A stretch of DNA of 64,000 nucleotides from Roseibium limicola (GTDB lineage Bacteria; Pseudomonadota; Alphaproteobacteria; Rhizobiales; Stappiaceae), in the NCBI RefSeq assembly GCF_017313085.1, contig NZ_JAFLNF010000002.1:124001-188000 (forward strand). The letters are read 5' to 3'. Position numbers and translations under genes: made by a program. The notes beneath the pieces were generated by a model that saw only the letters and a list, made by a program, of their open reading frames with translations, did no database searches and was not told where the DNA came from. Positions 18,839 to 29,141 of this stretch are shown here, piece by piece (the first letter of the stretch is position 1; each line of letters starts with the position of its first letter).

Positions 18839-20143
18839 CTAAAGCCGCCAGAGAGTGACGTGCTCAGGCGTTGTTTCCCGTGGCAGGCTGGCAGAGATAT
18901 CAGCGACCAGACAGCGGCCCCCATCACTTAGCTGCTTGATCAGCCCCCAACCATGCTCTTGCGCCAGATAAGCCTGATGCGGCACGGCCACCACATAGGC
19001 ATCCGCGCCCTGTAGCTCCGCAAGGTCGGAGAGCGACAGCCCGTATTCCTCGTGAACTTCATCCGTTTGGGCCAGCGGATCATGAACGAGCACTTCCGCC
19101 CCGAATTCCTGAAGCTCGCGAATCAGATCGACCACCTTGGAATTGCGCGTATCAGGCACATTCGCCTTGTAGGTGATGCCGAGGACGCCGATTTTAAGCG
19201 GTAAGGGCCGCCCCAGTTTGACGCAGGCCTGGATTACCTTTCCTGCGACAAAGCCAGGCATGTTCTCATTGGTTCCGCGACCGGCGAGGATCACCTGCGG
19301 TGTCAGCCCGAGTTCATGAGCCTTGTGGGTCAGATAGTAGGGGTCAACACCGATACAGTGGCCCCCGACCAGCCCGGGCTGGAAGGGCAGGAAATTCCAC
19401 TTGGTCGAAGCCCCGGCCAACACGTCGCGCGTGTCCAGACCCATGGTCTGAAACATCTGCGCCAACTCGTTCATCAAGGCAATGTTGAGGTCCCGCTGGG
19501 TGTTCTCGATAACCTTGGCAGCTTCCGCCGTCTTGATGTTTGGCGCCTTGTGTATGCCGGCCGTTACAACACCACCGTAAACGCCAGCGAGAAACTCCGT
19601 CACTTCGGGCGTGTTGCCCGCAACGATCTTGACGATATCCTTGAAGTCGCGGTCCGGATCGCCCGGATTGATCCGTTCCGGAGAGTACCCCAGGGAGAAG
19701 TCCTGCGGATAGGAAAGGCCGGAGTGTTTGACCAGGATCGGCAAGGCGATCTCTTCAGTCACCCCCGGATAGACTGTGGATTCAAACACCACGGTCATGC
19801 CACGGCGCAGGACTTTGCCGACCGTCTGAGCCGCACCGCGAAGCGCCCGCATATCGGGACGTTTGGCCTGATCGACGGGCGTCGGGACCGCAACGATCAC
19901 CACATCCGCAATGGCCATCTCGCTCGCGACATCCGTAAAGGAGAGCCCGGCAACCCGCAGGCGCGAAGGGGCAACGGATCCGGTTGCATCTTCTCCGGCG
20001 CGCAAAGACTCTATCCGGGCGGAATTGATATCAAACCCGATAACCGCATGGCCGGCCTCCGCAAAGGCAACGGCTACGGGAAGTCCGACATAGCCCAATC
20101 CAACGACGGCCAAACGGGGCAGGGCAGTGGACTGGAATGACAT
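18839..20143 (-). CDS. UDP-HexNAc-type nucleotide-sugar 6-dehydrogenase
   Basis: NAD-dependent four-electron oxidation of a UDP-sugar to the UDP-uronic acid. 434 residues with the TviB/WbpA layout (UDP-N-acetyl-glucosamine or -galactosamine dehydrogenases). N-terminal Rossmann motif VVGLGYVGLPVA. Central GYSPERINPGD and KVIENTQRDLNIALMNEL. Catalytic Cys in GLVGGHCIGVDPYYL. C-terminal UDP-binding Rossmann domain with GITYKANVPDTRNS. SPERINPGD and the PYYLTHKA stretch favour the HexNAc group over UDP-glucose dehydrogenase, but this is inference. Downstream of galU on the same strand with a terminator between, so likely a separate unit; both supply cell-surface polysaccharide. Confidence 0.9.
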   Translation of the reverse strand: MSFQSTALPRLAVVGLGYVGLPVAVAFAEAGHAVIGFDINSARIESLRAGEDATGSVAPSRLRVAGLSFTDVASEMAIADVVIVAVPTPVDQAKRPDMRALRGAAQTVGKVLRRGMTVVFESTVYPGVTEEIALPILVKHSGLSYPQDFSLGYSPERINPGDPDRDFKDIVKIVAGNTPEVTEFLAGVYGGVVTAGIHKAPNIKTAEAAKVIENTQRDLNIALMNELAQMFQTMGLDTRDVLAGASTKWNFLPFQPGLVGGHCIGVDPYYLTHKAHELGLTPQVILAGRGTNENMPGFVAGKVIQACVKLGRPLPLKIGVLGITYKANVPDTRNSKVVDLIRELQEFGAEVLVHDPLAQTDEVHEEYGLSLSDLAELQGADAYVVAVPHQAYLAQEHGWGLIKQLSDGGRCLVADISASLPRETTPEHVTLWRL

Positions 20144-20220
20144 GCGGAAGAGGCTCCGAAAGAGGCAAGGGGGTAGGGATTGGACTCAGCGACCCGAACA
20201 CTGCGCGCCTGCTGATTAAC

Positions 20221-20255
20221 GCAAAAGCCGGACCGCGTCATCCACGATCCGGCTT
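20221..20255 (-). terminator. Terminator of galU (minus strand)
   Basis: Read on the minus strand, AAGCCGGA and TCCGGCTT pair around a 15-base loop and are followed by TTTTGC. It is placed just downstream of galU. Confidence 0.75.
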
Positions 20256-20276
20256 CAATTTTTGCAATCAGTATGC

Positions 20277-21170
20277 CTACTCGGCAGCAGCCGGCTGGTT
20301 GATCATCTGGTTCAGCATCGGCACCAGTTCGCGCGCAAGGTTGTCGTCTTCCAGAGCATAGGCAACATTCGCTGTCAGGAACCCGGCCTTCGAGCCGCAA
20401 TCATAGCTGTGGCCTTCAAAACGCAGGGAGGCGAACTGCTGATCATCCATCAGCGACAGCATGCTGTCGGTCAACTGGATCTCGCCACCCGCACCTTTTT
20501 CCATGCGCGACAGAAGATCGAAGATTTCCGGCTGCAGAATGTATCGGCCGGTAATCATCAGATTGGAGGGGGCAGTTCCAGGCTCAGGCTTCTCGACCAT
20601 GCCCGTGATCTTTGAGGCCCGGTCGTTGATCTTCTCGCCCAGTTCGACGATGCCGTACTTGTAGGTTTGGTCCTCAGGCACTTCTTCAACAGCAATGACG
20701 TTTCCGCCCTGCTCATTGTAGATGTCGACCATCTGCTTGAGACAGCTCTGCTGAGACTTGATAATCACGTCCGGCAGAAGTACGGCAAACGGCTCGCGGC
20801 CGATAATGTCGCGGGCGCACCAGATCGCATGTCCCAGACCCAGCGGCTCCTGCTGGCGGGTGAAGCTGGTTGACCCGGCATTCGGTCGAAGTTTTTCAAG
20901 CAGCTCCAGCGCTTCATCCTTATGGCGACGCTTCAGCGTTTCTTCCAGCTCATACGCACGGTCGAAGTGATCGGCAATCACGGTCTTGTTACGGCCCGTC
21001 ACAAAGACGATGTGCTCGATGCCCGCTGCCCTTGCTTCATCCACCACGTATTGGATGATCGGCCGGTCGACGATGGTTAGCATTTCCTTCGGAACCGCCT
21101 TGGTGGCGGGCAGAAAACGGGTACCAAGACCAGCGACAGGCAAGACGGCTTTGCGGATCGGTTTGTTCAT
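20277..21170 (-). CDS. galU: UTP--glucose-1-phosphate uridylyltransferase
   Basis: Makes UDP-glucose from glucose-1-phosphate and UTP for exopolysaccharide, LPS core and membrane-derived glucans. 297 residues. Signature [18 protein letters not shown] near the N-terminus, [32 protein letters not shown], a metal Asp in LLPDVII, and [13 protein letters not shown]. The start at 21170 ([14 protein letters not shown]) is the family start; the frame extends 18 codons further upstream. It is divergent from kdsA across 344 bases. Confidence 0.96.
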   Translation of the reverse strand: MNKPIRKAVLPVAGLGTRFLPATKAVPKEMLTIVDRPIIQYVVDEARAAGIEHIVFVTGRNKTVIADHFDRAYELEETLKRRHKDEALELLEKLRPNAGSTSFTRQQEPLGLGHAIWCARDIIGREPFAVLLPDVIIKSQQSCLKQMVDIYNEQGGNVIAVEEVPEDQTYKYGIVELGEKINDRASKITGMVEKPEPGTAPSNLMITGRYILQPEIFDLLSRMEKGAGGEIQLTDSMLSLMDDQQFASLRFEGHSYDCGSKAGFLTANVAYALEDDNLARELVPMLNQMINQPAAAE

Positions 21171-21514
21171 AGGGGCAAAATCCACGAATGTTATTGGACC
21201 AGAAACGGGAGGGTTAAAGGTCACGGGGATGGCGACACTTTGATGTCACAACGCATGAATAAGGTTTTGGTTTCCTGCAAACGCACAGAGTATGACGGGA
21301 GGGTCTCATCTTTACGAATTTGACCAAACGGCAACAGCTTAACCTTAGCCGATGGACGCGATAAAACAAACTTCGGAAGGCACATTACCGCAAGGCCCGG
21401 CTATCGCCCTTTTCCGTCGTTGATGCCGCCGGCCGTGTTGCTCCGTCTCGTAAGAAAGGCTAAGGAGAGGGCGATTTTATTCAACTCCAGGTCTGCCTCT
21501 AGGATCCGAACCTC
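21171..21514. other. Intergenic region between divergent galU and kdsA
   Basis: 344 bases holding the two divergent promoters. It contains only short, broken reading frames and I see no strong hairpin. AGGATCC 9 bases before the kdsA ATG is its likely ribosome site. No riboswitch-like structure is recognised. Confidence 0.6.
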
Positions 21515-22351
21515 ATGACATCCGCAAATCGCGCCGTTCAGGTCGCCAATGTCACTTTCTCGAATGACGCGCCGTTCTCGCTGATCGCAGGCCCTTGCCA
21601 GATGGAAAGCCGCGAGCACGTTCTGGAGTGCGCCGCAGCGGTCAAAGAGATAGCTGACAGTCTTGGTATCTCGGTTGTCTTCAAGGCATCCTTCGACAAG
21701 GCGAACCGGACGTCGCTTTCCGGCAAGCGTGGGGTCGGCCTGAAGGACGCCCTGCCGATTTTCGCAGAAATCAAGGAAACCACTGGAATGCCGGTCGTAA
21801 CCGACATTCATACTGCAGAGCAATGCGCTCCAGTGGCTGAGGTCGTTGATATCCTGCAGATCCCGGCTTTCTTGTGCCGCCAGACCGACTTGCTGATTGC
21901 CGCAGCCAAGACCGGCGCCGTGATCAACATCAAGAAGGGGCAGTTCCTGGCACCCTGGGACATGCAGAACGTCCTCAGCAAGGTGACCGAAAGTGGTAAT
22001 CCGAACGTGCTGCTGACTGAGCGTGGCGCAAGCTTTGGCTACAACACATTGGTCAGCGACATGCGCGCCCTGCCGATCATGGCCGAAACCGGAGCGCCGG
22101 TGGTGTTTGACGCCACACATTCCGTGCAGCAGCCTGGTGGACTTGGCGGCTCGACCGGTGGCGATCGCCGCATGGTGGCAGTTCTCGCCCGTGCCGCTGT
22201 CGCCGTCGGTGTTGGTGGTCTCTTCATCGAAACCCACCCGGATCCGGACAACGCGCCTTCTGACGGTCCGAACATGGTTCCACTGAAGGATCTCGCAGCG
22301 CTTTTGAAAGAGCTGCAGGCGATTGATGCCGTGGTAAAGGCGGCGCGCTGA
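21515..22351 (+). CDS. kdsA: 3-deoxy-8-phosphooctulonate synthase
   Basis: Condenses PEP with arabinose-5-phosphate to KDO-8-phosphate for lipid A/inner core. 278 residues. IAGPCQMES near the N-terminus has a Cys at the position that separates metal-dependent (class II, Cys) from metal-independent (Asn) enzymes, so this one should need a divalent metal. Other landmarks: [38 protein letters not shown] and [17 protein letters not shown]. The gene lies 135 bases before eno on the same strand, a pairing frequent in alphaproteobacteria. Confidence 0.97.
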   Translation: MTSANRAVQVANVTFSNDAPFSLIAGPCQMESREHVLECAAAVKEIADSLGISVVFKASFDKANRTSLSGKRGVGLKDALPIFAEIKETTGMPVVTDIHTAEQCAPVAEVVDILQIPAFLCRQTDLLIAAAKTGAVINIKKGQFLAPWDMQNVLSKVTESGNPNVLLTERGASFGYNTLVSDMRALPIMAETGAPVVFDATHSVQQPGGLGGSTGGDRRMVAVLARAAVAVGVGGLFIETHPDPDNAPSDGPNMVPLKDLAALLKELQAIDAVVKAAR

Positions 22352-22483
22352 GCCTGAGCTACAGCGCCCACCAATAAGTAATCTGAGCCATCGCGGCTGT
22401 CCCCAAACAGGCTGCGTCCCAAGGCTCATGGGAGAAACAGGACCTCATCCTCTCAAATTTTCGAGGTCCATGAGAAGGAGTAG

Positions 22484-23761
<1,278 letters not shown>

Positions 23762-23786
23762 CCACAGCCGACTGCGAAACAAGAAG

Positions 23787-23815
23787 AAGGCCGGGGCATT
23801 TGCTCCGGCCTTTTT
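23787..23815 (+). terminator. Rho-independent terminator of eno
   Basis: Stem AAGGCCGGGGC / GCTCCGGCCTT (23787-23797, 23802-23812) with a four-base loop and T-run, 25 bases after the eno stop. It also faces the end of the convergent aldehyde dehydrogenase gene. Confidence 0.93.
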
Positions 23816-23838
23816 GGTTCAGGCAGACAGGAAGTCGA

Positions 23839-25212
23839 TTACATCTTGTAGATGGACTTCACGTTGACGAACTCCTTCATGCCAAAGCCGCCATGCTCGC
23901 GGCCATAGCCGGAGTCCTTGACACCCCCAAACGGCATGTTCGGGATCGCGATATTGTAGCCGTTGATGCAGATCATGCCGGTGTCAAAATGCTTCTCGGC
24001 AAGCTCTCGGGCGCGCTCTTCGTTTTTGGAGAAGATACCGCCACCCAGGCCGTAGCGGCTGTCATTTGCCACGCGGATGGCCTCATCATCGTCTTTTACC
24101 TTGATCACAGATGCGACAGGGCCGAACAGCTCGTCGTCATAGGCTGGTTGTCCCGGCTGCACATTACTGAGAACGGTTGCCGGATAGTAGGCGCCTTTTT
24201 GATCGGGGATCTTTCCACCGCATTCAATCCTGGCGCCCTTGGTGACACTGTCATCCACCTGTTTGGCCAGCTCGTCGCGCAATTGCGTGCGTGACATTGG
24301 CCCAAGGCCGGTACCTTCTTGTGTCGGATCACCCAGTTTGACGGCGTTCATCTGCTCGACAAAGCGCTTGAGGAATTCGTCGTGGTGGTTTTCCGTCACA
24401 ATGAAGCGCTTGGCGTTCACGCAAGTCTGGCCGTTATTGTAGATGCGGCCCTGAACGCAGGTTTTGACGGCAAGCTCCAGATCTGCATCACTGAGCACCA
24501 GATAGGCGTCGTTCGAGCCAAGTTCCAACACAGTTTTCTTCAGGTTCTCGGCGGCTTTCTGCGCCACTTTTCGGCCTGCGCCATCAGAGCCTGTCAGGGT
24601 GACGCCGCGCACGAGTTCGTGTTCGATCACCTTGTCGGATTGATCGTGGTCGATCACCAGGACCTTGAAGAGATGCTTCGGCAGGCCGGCGCGTTCAAAC
24701 ACGTCGCGCAGCATCAAGCCACTGCCGGTGCAGGTTTCAGCGTGTTTCAGCAACACGCCATTGCCGGCCATCAGGTTGGCGATGGCATAGCGCACAGCTT
24801 GGTAGCAGGGGAAATTCCACGGCTGAATGCCATAAATGATGCCAAGCGGAGCGTAAGCTACTACTCCCGTGCCGCCGGGAATATCGCGCTCTTCAGAGGC
24901 CAGAGCTTTAGGACCGGATTCGGCTGTGAATTCGCATATGGCGGCGCAAAGTTCCACTTCGTCCTTGCTGTCTTTCAAAAGCTTACCGACCTCCTGCGTC
25001 ATAAGGGCAGCCAGCTCTTCCTTGCTGTTTCGCAATTCCTTGGCAATGGCGCGCAGAACATCAGCACGCTCCTCCAGAGACAGCGTTTTCCATTCGGAAA
25101 AGGCGGCCTGGCATTGATCGATTGCCTGAGAAACGTCCGTGTCGCTCATATAGGCATAGGTCGCGATGGGCTGTTCCGTTGCCGGATTGATCGTTTGAAC
25201 TTCGCGGGTCAT
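23839..25212 (-). CDS. NAD(P)-dependent aldehyde dehydrogenase (succinate-semialdehyde type)
   Basis: 457 residues of the ALDH superfamily, short form as in YneI/Sad-type succinate-semialdehyde dehydrogenases. Oxyanion Asn in PWNFPC, cofactor-loop TGSDGAGRKVA, catalytic Glu in LELGSNDAYLVL and catalytic Cys in NNGQTCVNAKRF. C-terminal FGGVKDSGYGREHGGFGMKEFVN is typical. The ATG at 25212 has GAGGAC 6 bases upstream. No GABA or other degradation genes are adjacent, so the substrate assignment is by similarity of layout only. Confidence 0.88.
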   Translation of the reverse strand: MTREVQTINPATEQPIATYAYMSDTDVSQAIDQCQAAFSEWKTLSLEERADVLRAIAKELRNSKEELAALMTQEVGKLLKDSKDEVELCAAICEFTAESGPKALASEERDIPGGTGVVAYAPLGIIYGIQPWNFPCYQAVRYAIANLMAGNGVLLKHAETCTGSGLMLRDVFERAGLPKHLFKVLVIDHDQSDKVIEHELVRGVTLTGSDGAGRKVAQKAAENLKKTVLELGSNDAYLVLSDADLELAVKTCVQGRIYNNGQTCVNAKRFIVTENHHDEFLKRFVEQMNAVKLGDPTQEGTGLGPMSRTQLRDELAKQVDDSVTKGARIECGGKIPDQKGAYYPATVLSNVQPGQPAYDDELFGPVASVIKVKDDDEAIRVANDSRYGLGGGIFSKNEERARELAEKHFDTGMICINGYNIAIPNMPFGGVKDSGYGREHGGFGMKEFVNVKSIYKM

Positions 25213-25379
25213 TTTCTGTCCTCTTCGAGTCTAGGTACAGAGCTAACGCGTGACCCGCCGTTTCCTTTCCAAGATGAATTATATTTTACATTGCAACTTT
25301 TTGGCGCTTCGGATCGCTTGCACAAAAACGCCCGAAACCAGCCCTATCAGGCGTGGTTCCGCGCGAAAATCATAAAGGC

Positions 25380-26051
25380 TCAAATTTCGGATACAGGTTC
25401 GTTGGACTGGGTCTCCTTGGCGTGCAACAGAGCGGCTACAAGGGTTTCCGGAGTTTCAGCGCCATTGACCGAAAACCGTCCGTCGATAATAAAGCATGGC
25501 ACTCCCGTGACACCCATGAAGCGGGCACGGTCAACCTGATGCTGAATTTTCTCGAGATCACTGTCCGTCTCCAGCAGCTGTTCGACCAGATCCGACTCCA
25601 TGCCGGCCTTGGCTGAAATCTCCACCAGTGTCTTGCTGTCGGTCAGGTCCTTGCCTTCGAGGAAATATGCCCTGAACAGCAGTTCCACCACTTCGTCCTG
25701 CAGCTTGTCGGCCCGAGCCCATAGAATAAGGCGATGACAATCTAGTGTGTTCGGCGACAAGGCAATCTTGTCGAAGGCAAAGTCGATCCCTTCGCCTTTT
25801 CCGGCTTCTTTGATCTGCTCGTAAAATGTCGACGCTGCAGCGGCACCGCCAAATTTATCGCTCAGATAAGTTTGACGATCCTTGCCGGTCTTTGGCAGGC
25901 TGGGATCGAGTTGATAGGGATGCCAGCCAATTTCGATGTTGAGGTCCGGAACCTTGGCCAGGGCCGTCTCCAACCGGCGCTTGCCGATGAAACACCAGGG
26001 ACACATCACATCGGAAATGATGTCGACGGTGAGGACCTGTTCGTCAGCCAT
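25380..26051 (-). CDS. DsbA-family (FrnE-like) thiol oxidoreductase
   Basis: 223 residues without a signal peptide, so cytosolic. The thioredoxin-fold active site CPWC is in ISDVMCPWCFIGKRRLE. A helical insert follows (about 60-170), then cis-Pro VTGVPCFIIDG, the layout of the FrnE/2-hydroxychromene-2-carboxylate isomerase-like group. A second Cys precedes FIIDG. The start at 26051 has AGGAGA 8 bases upstream. It probably acts in thiol/disulfide redox or stress reactions; the true substrate is unknown. Confidence 0.88.
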   Translation of the reverse strand: MADEQVLTVDIISDVMCPWCFIGKRRLETALAKVPDLNIEIGWHPYQLDPSLPKTGKDRQTYLSDKFGGAAAASTFYEQIKEAGKGEGIDFAFDKIALSPNTLDCHRLILWARADKLQDEVVELLFRAYFLEGKDLTDSKTLVEISAKAGMESDLVEQLLETDSDLEKIQHQVDRARFMGVTGVPCFIIDGRFSVNGAETPETLVAALLHAKETQSNEPVSEI

Positions 26052-26174
26052 ATGGCAGTCTCTCCTAAGGGTAGAATTTGATCCAAGCCTAGGCGTTTCA
26101 CGGGACAAGGTCTAGCGGGCGCCCCCCTATCAACGGTTAACTTGGTAAAGGCGGGAAGGACAGGCGCGTACCGG

Positions 26175-27380
26175 TTAAAGCCGGGTATGCCCGAGAATAG
26201 CCGTGATCCGCTCTTGAAGGCGTTCGAGCCCGCGGCGGCTTTTCAGCACGGCAACAGGGCCCAGTTCAGCGACCTGACAGACAAGATCCTCTTCGCGGCT
26301 GGTTGCATCGGCCACAGACAGGACGGTCTCATAAAGGTCAGGCGCCAGTTGAAGCGCGACAACGGTTTCGCCAAGGTTTGCAGCCTGCATCCGCAGCTGG
26401 TAGGGCACGAGCCCACGTTTGGCGAGCGCTTGCTGGGTCAGCGCCAGATAGGTCTCGAAGGTTGCCAGCGGCACACCGCCGGAGCGGATCTGACGCATGA
26501 CGAAATGATGCGTTTCGGCCAGAACCCGATCTGCCAGACGTCGACGTTTGCCCTGGCGGATTGCTATGACCAAGCGCTGCGGCAATGTGGTCTCATCGAT
26601 CGGCGCCAGCAGAACGTCGGTCGCACCAGCACGGTAGAGTACGGCAGAATCGGCCGCATCCTCACTGACCACCAGGGTCGGCAAGGCCGCAAAACGCGAA
26701 TCACGCCGCAAGCGGTGCAAGGTTTCCAGGGCATCGGCAAACGGCTCGTCGACGACCACCGCATCAAAGGCCCGATGTTCAAGATAGTCTTCTCCAATCG
26801 CCTGGTTAAGCGCGCCGACCACCTGGACAGCCGAAGAATTCGCACTCTGAAGATGCAAAAAGCGACCCGTTACGCCGATCACAAGCAAGCCGCTGCCGCC
26901 GGAAAAGCGCTTCGCGACACCATAGCCGGAAAGCCGTCCGAACACTTGGCGGCGGATACGGGCCTCTTCTGAACGGATCATCGCTCGCTGAAGACTGCAG
27001 ATGGCCGAGAAAATCACATCCGCAGGCGTCGCCGTGTCCAGCACAGCGTTGGCGCGCAAGGAAGACGCAGCTGTGGGGACCGTTCCCCCGAGCAGCAGGA
27101 GAGGGACTTCCGATGGCAGGTCAGACAGCGCCTGCCTCACAAATGCTCCAAAGGCGGCCCCGGCCTCACCGTCCAAACAGGCGCTGGAGACAAGAACGGC
27201 CATCGGCAGCGGCGCCTTCTCGGCAACGAGAGTCTGGCCCGTGCGCGCAGCATCCAGCAGATTGATCGACTTCGGTTGGCCCGGCAACGGTGGCTGGTCC
27301 GGCGACAAGCCAAACGCCTCAAGCCCCTGGCCTGTATGCCACAGAGGTCCATGCCAGGAGAGAGAAGGATCCAGATCCAT
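26175..27380 (-). CDS. Degenerate PleD-like protein (receiver-receiver-GGDEF remnant)
   Basis: 401 residues, not an obvious member of any active family. Residues ~145-275 read as a response-regulator receiver: FDAVVVDEP keeps an Asp at the phospho-site, LPTLVVSED follows, then GATDVLLAPID, where the conserved Lys before Pro is Ala. Residues ~58-125 look like a second, more eroded receiver. The C-terminal part has SREEDLVCQVAELGPVAVL at the place where diguanylate cyclases have sDxxxRxGGDEFxxxL, so the GGDEF signature is lost. Inference: a PleD-architecture pseudo-enzyme that binds partners rather than making c-di-GMP. Upstream, 65 bases away on the same strand, lies a degenerate adenylate-forming protein. 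Confidence 0.55.
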   Translation of the reverse strand: MDLDPSLSWHGPLWHTGQGLEAFGLSPDQPPLPGQPKSINLLDAARTGQTLVAEKAPLPMAVLVSSACLDGEAGAAFGAFVRQALSDLPSEVPLLLLGGTVPTAASSLRANAVLDTATPADVIFSAICSLQRAMIRSEEARIRRQVFGRLSGYGVAKRFSGGSGLLVIGVTGRFLHLQSANSSAVQVVGALNQAIGEDYLEHRAFDAVVVDEPFADALETLHRLRRDSRFAALPTLVVSEDAADSAVLYRAGATDVLLAPIDETTLPQRLVIAIRQGKRRRLADRVLAETHHFVMRQIRSGGVPLATFETYLALTQQALAKRGLVPYQLRMQAANLGETVVALQLAPDLYETVLSVADATSREEDLVCQVAELGPVAVLKSRRGLERLQERITAILGHTRL

Positions 27381-27445
27381 TTTGTTTCAATCGGTTCGGC
27401 TCAGCTCATGGGGCTGAAGCAATCACAGTGCGGGCAAAAGGCAGG

Positions 27446-29086
27446 TCATGCGACTTTGGAAGGCAGCCGTTGAGTGCGCAAGGTCAGGCGTTCCCGATCA
27501 ACCCGGCCATCTGCCTGACGCGGTAGCGACTGAAGCACGAGAACCCTGTTTGGAATTGCGGCCAAATCGACGCCCTGGGCATCCAGAAAGGCGAAGAAGG
27601 CCTTCGCATCAGGAACCCGTCCAGGTGTCGGCACGACCGCTGCATAAAGGCGCGCACCCATGACTCCATCCTCGACAACGAAGGCCGCAGCCTCTGCTAT
27701 GTCGGGATAGCTGGAATACACATCGTCAATCGCTGTCAGATCGCCGATCCCCGGCGCAAGCTGGCCGGGAATCCCGAAGCTCTGCAGGGTTTCGCCATCC
27801 CAATCCGGCTTCAAAGTGGTTTCCAGAACGCCTTCACCCACATTCTTGGCGGCCACACCAGCGACATCGTCCAGTCCGGCACCTTGGTGCCACTTCAGTC
27901 CCGGAACCATCGGACCTTCAAAGCTCAGTTGAGCGCTTTGGCCCTCTTCGCCCTTGGTGACGTTGACTTCCACAAGGGCCGGCCCGCTTTCACGCCCCGC
28001 TGACCCGAACTGCTTTCCCGGTGGAAAGTTGACAGGCGTTCCGGTTTCGGGGCGGCGATGAGCGACAAGCGCGAATTCATCGGCGACATGAACGTCGACC
28101 ATGCGGTGGCGGGGGGTATAATTCGTCGCCCTTGGTGAGGCCACATTCCAGGCGGCGATCATCGTCTTCTCGTGGGCGATCGCTTGATCCAGAACGGCTA
28201 CAAGAGGGCCCGGGGCGAGCACTACATCCGCTTTGACCGCCGTGGCATGGTCGGCGAGCCTCTTGAGTGAGGTCGGATGATGCAGATGCAGACTGCCACC
28301 GGTCATCAGCCAGGGCAGGACGCCGGTTCCAAGCCCGGTGAGGCCACTCAAAGCGTAAGGCACGAGGAACCGGGGAGCATCGTCCAGCTCCATCTCGCGC
28401 AGCAAGGCTTCGCCGGCCGCTGTCCAGTGGTTATGGCACCGTGTCATCGGCTGGCTTTCCGCACCGCTGCGGGTCCAGGAAATCGTCGCAACGTGGTCAG
28501 AAGCCGACGGGCGATCAGAGGCCGGCAGGATCAGATCGTCGCCGATTTCAGCCAGCATCGTTCCGAGTTCGATCAGCCCGTCCGGAACCTCTTTGCCCAG
28601 ACCGAAGACGAAGCGCAGCGAGAAAAGTTCCGCCGCCACATCTCTGGCATCATTGCCGACCATGCGGGTTTCGACCCGGTCAGCGGCGACAAACCCCTTG
28701 GCACCGATGGAATTCAGCGCCGCGACGACATTTTTCTGCCGCCAATGCAAGGGGAGGGGCGTGACGACAAGATCTGCTCGCAACGCCGCCAGAAAAGCAA
28801 TCACCATGTCGACAGTGTTGGGCGCCTGAAGCCCGATGACATGGTCTGCGGCCAGACCGACTGTGCGAAAGAACCCGGCGAGCCGCTCGATTTCCCGGTC
28901 CGCCTCGCCATAAGTCACCTGTCGTGGCTCGCCGCCAGTCCACTCGGCCTTATCCGGCGCATCGGCGATGGCCAGACGGTCCGGCGCAGCTTCGGCGGTT
29001 TTCTTGAACAGTTGATCCAGAGTCAGATCCGACCAGGCGCCTTGGCGCTTGTAGGTCTCCGCAAAGGTGTCGGATACGGCTTTCAT
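27446..29086 (-). CDS. AMP-binding (adenylate-forming) family protein, apparently inactive
   Basis: 546 residues with the acyl-CoA synthetase fold pattern: an N-terminal domain with QVTYGEADREIERLAGFFR and GLQAPNTVDMVIAFLAALRADLVVTPLPL, and C-terminal YSSYPDIAEAAAFVVEDG. Core catalytic motifs are eroded. The P-loop (TSGTTGxPK in active enzymes) reads WTRSGAESQPMTR, and the A10 Lys of PxxxxGK is Arg528 (LPRQADGRVDRERL). I chose ATG 29086 (GGAAAG upstream, no overlap with the gene before); the open frame runs on to 29272. It lies between a peptide-binding protein gene and the PleD-like gene on the same strand, with gaps of 55 and 65 bases. The function is unknown. Confidence 0.72.
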   Translation of the reverse strand: MKAVSDTFAETYKRQGAWSDLTLDQLFKKTAEAAPDRLAIADAPDKAEWTGGEPRQVTYGEADREIERLAGFFRTVGLAADHVIGLQAPNTVDMVIAFLAALRADLVVTPLPLHWRQKNVVAALNSIGAKGFVAADRVETRMVGNDARDVAAELFSLRFVFGLGKEVPDGLIELGTMLAEIGDDLILPASDRPSASDHVATISWTRSGAESQPMTRCHNHWTAAGEALLREMELDDAPRFLVPYALSGLTGLGTGVLPWLMTGGSLHLHHPTSLKRLADHATAVKADVVLAPGPLVAVLDQAIAHEKTMIAAWNVASPRATNYTPRHRMVDVHVADEFALVAHRRPETGTPVNFPPGKQFGSAGRESGPALVEVNVTKGEEGQSAQLSFEGPMVPGLKWHQGAGLDDVAGVAAKNVGEGVLETTLKPDWDGETLQSFGIPGQLAPGIGDLTAIDDVYSSYPDIAEAAAFVVEDGVMGARLYAAVVPTPGRVPDAKAFFAFLDAQGVDLAAIPNRVLVLQSLPRQADGRVDRERLTLRTQRLPSKVA

Positions 29087-29141
29087 GGCATTCTTTCCAG
29101 TGACCACTTGGTCGTTCTTGTTCGTCGCTGAGGCGTCCACT

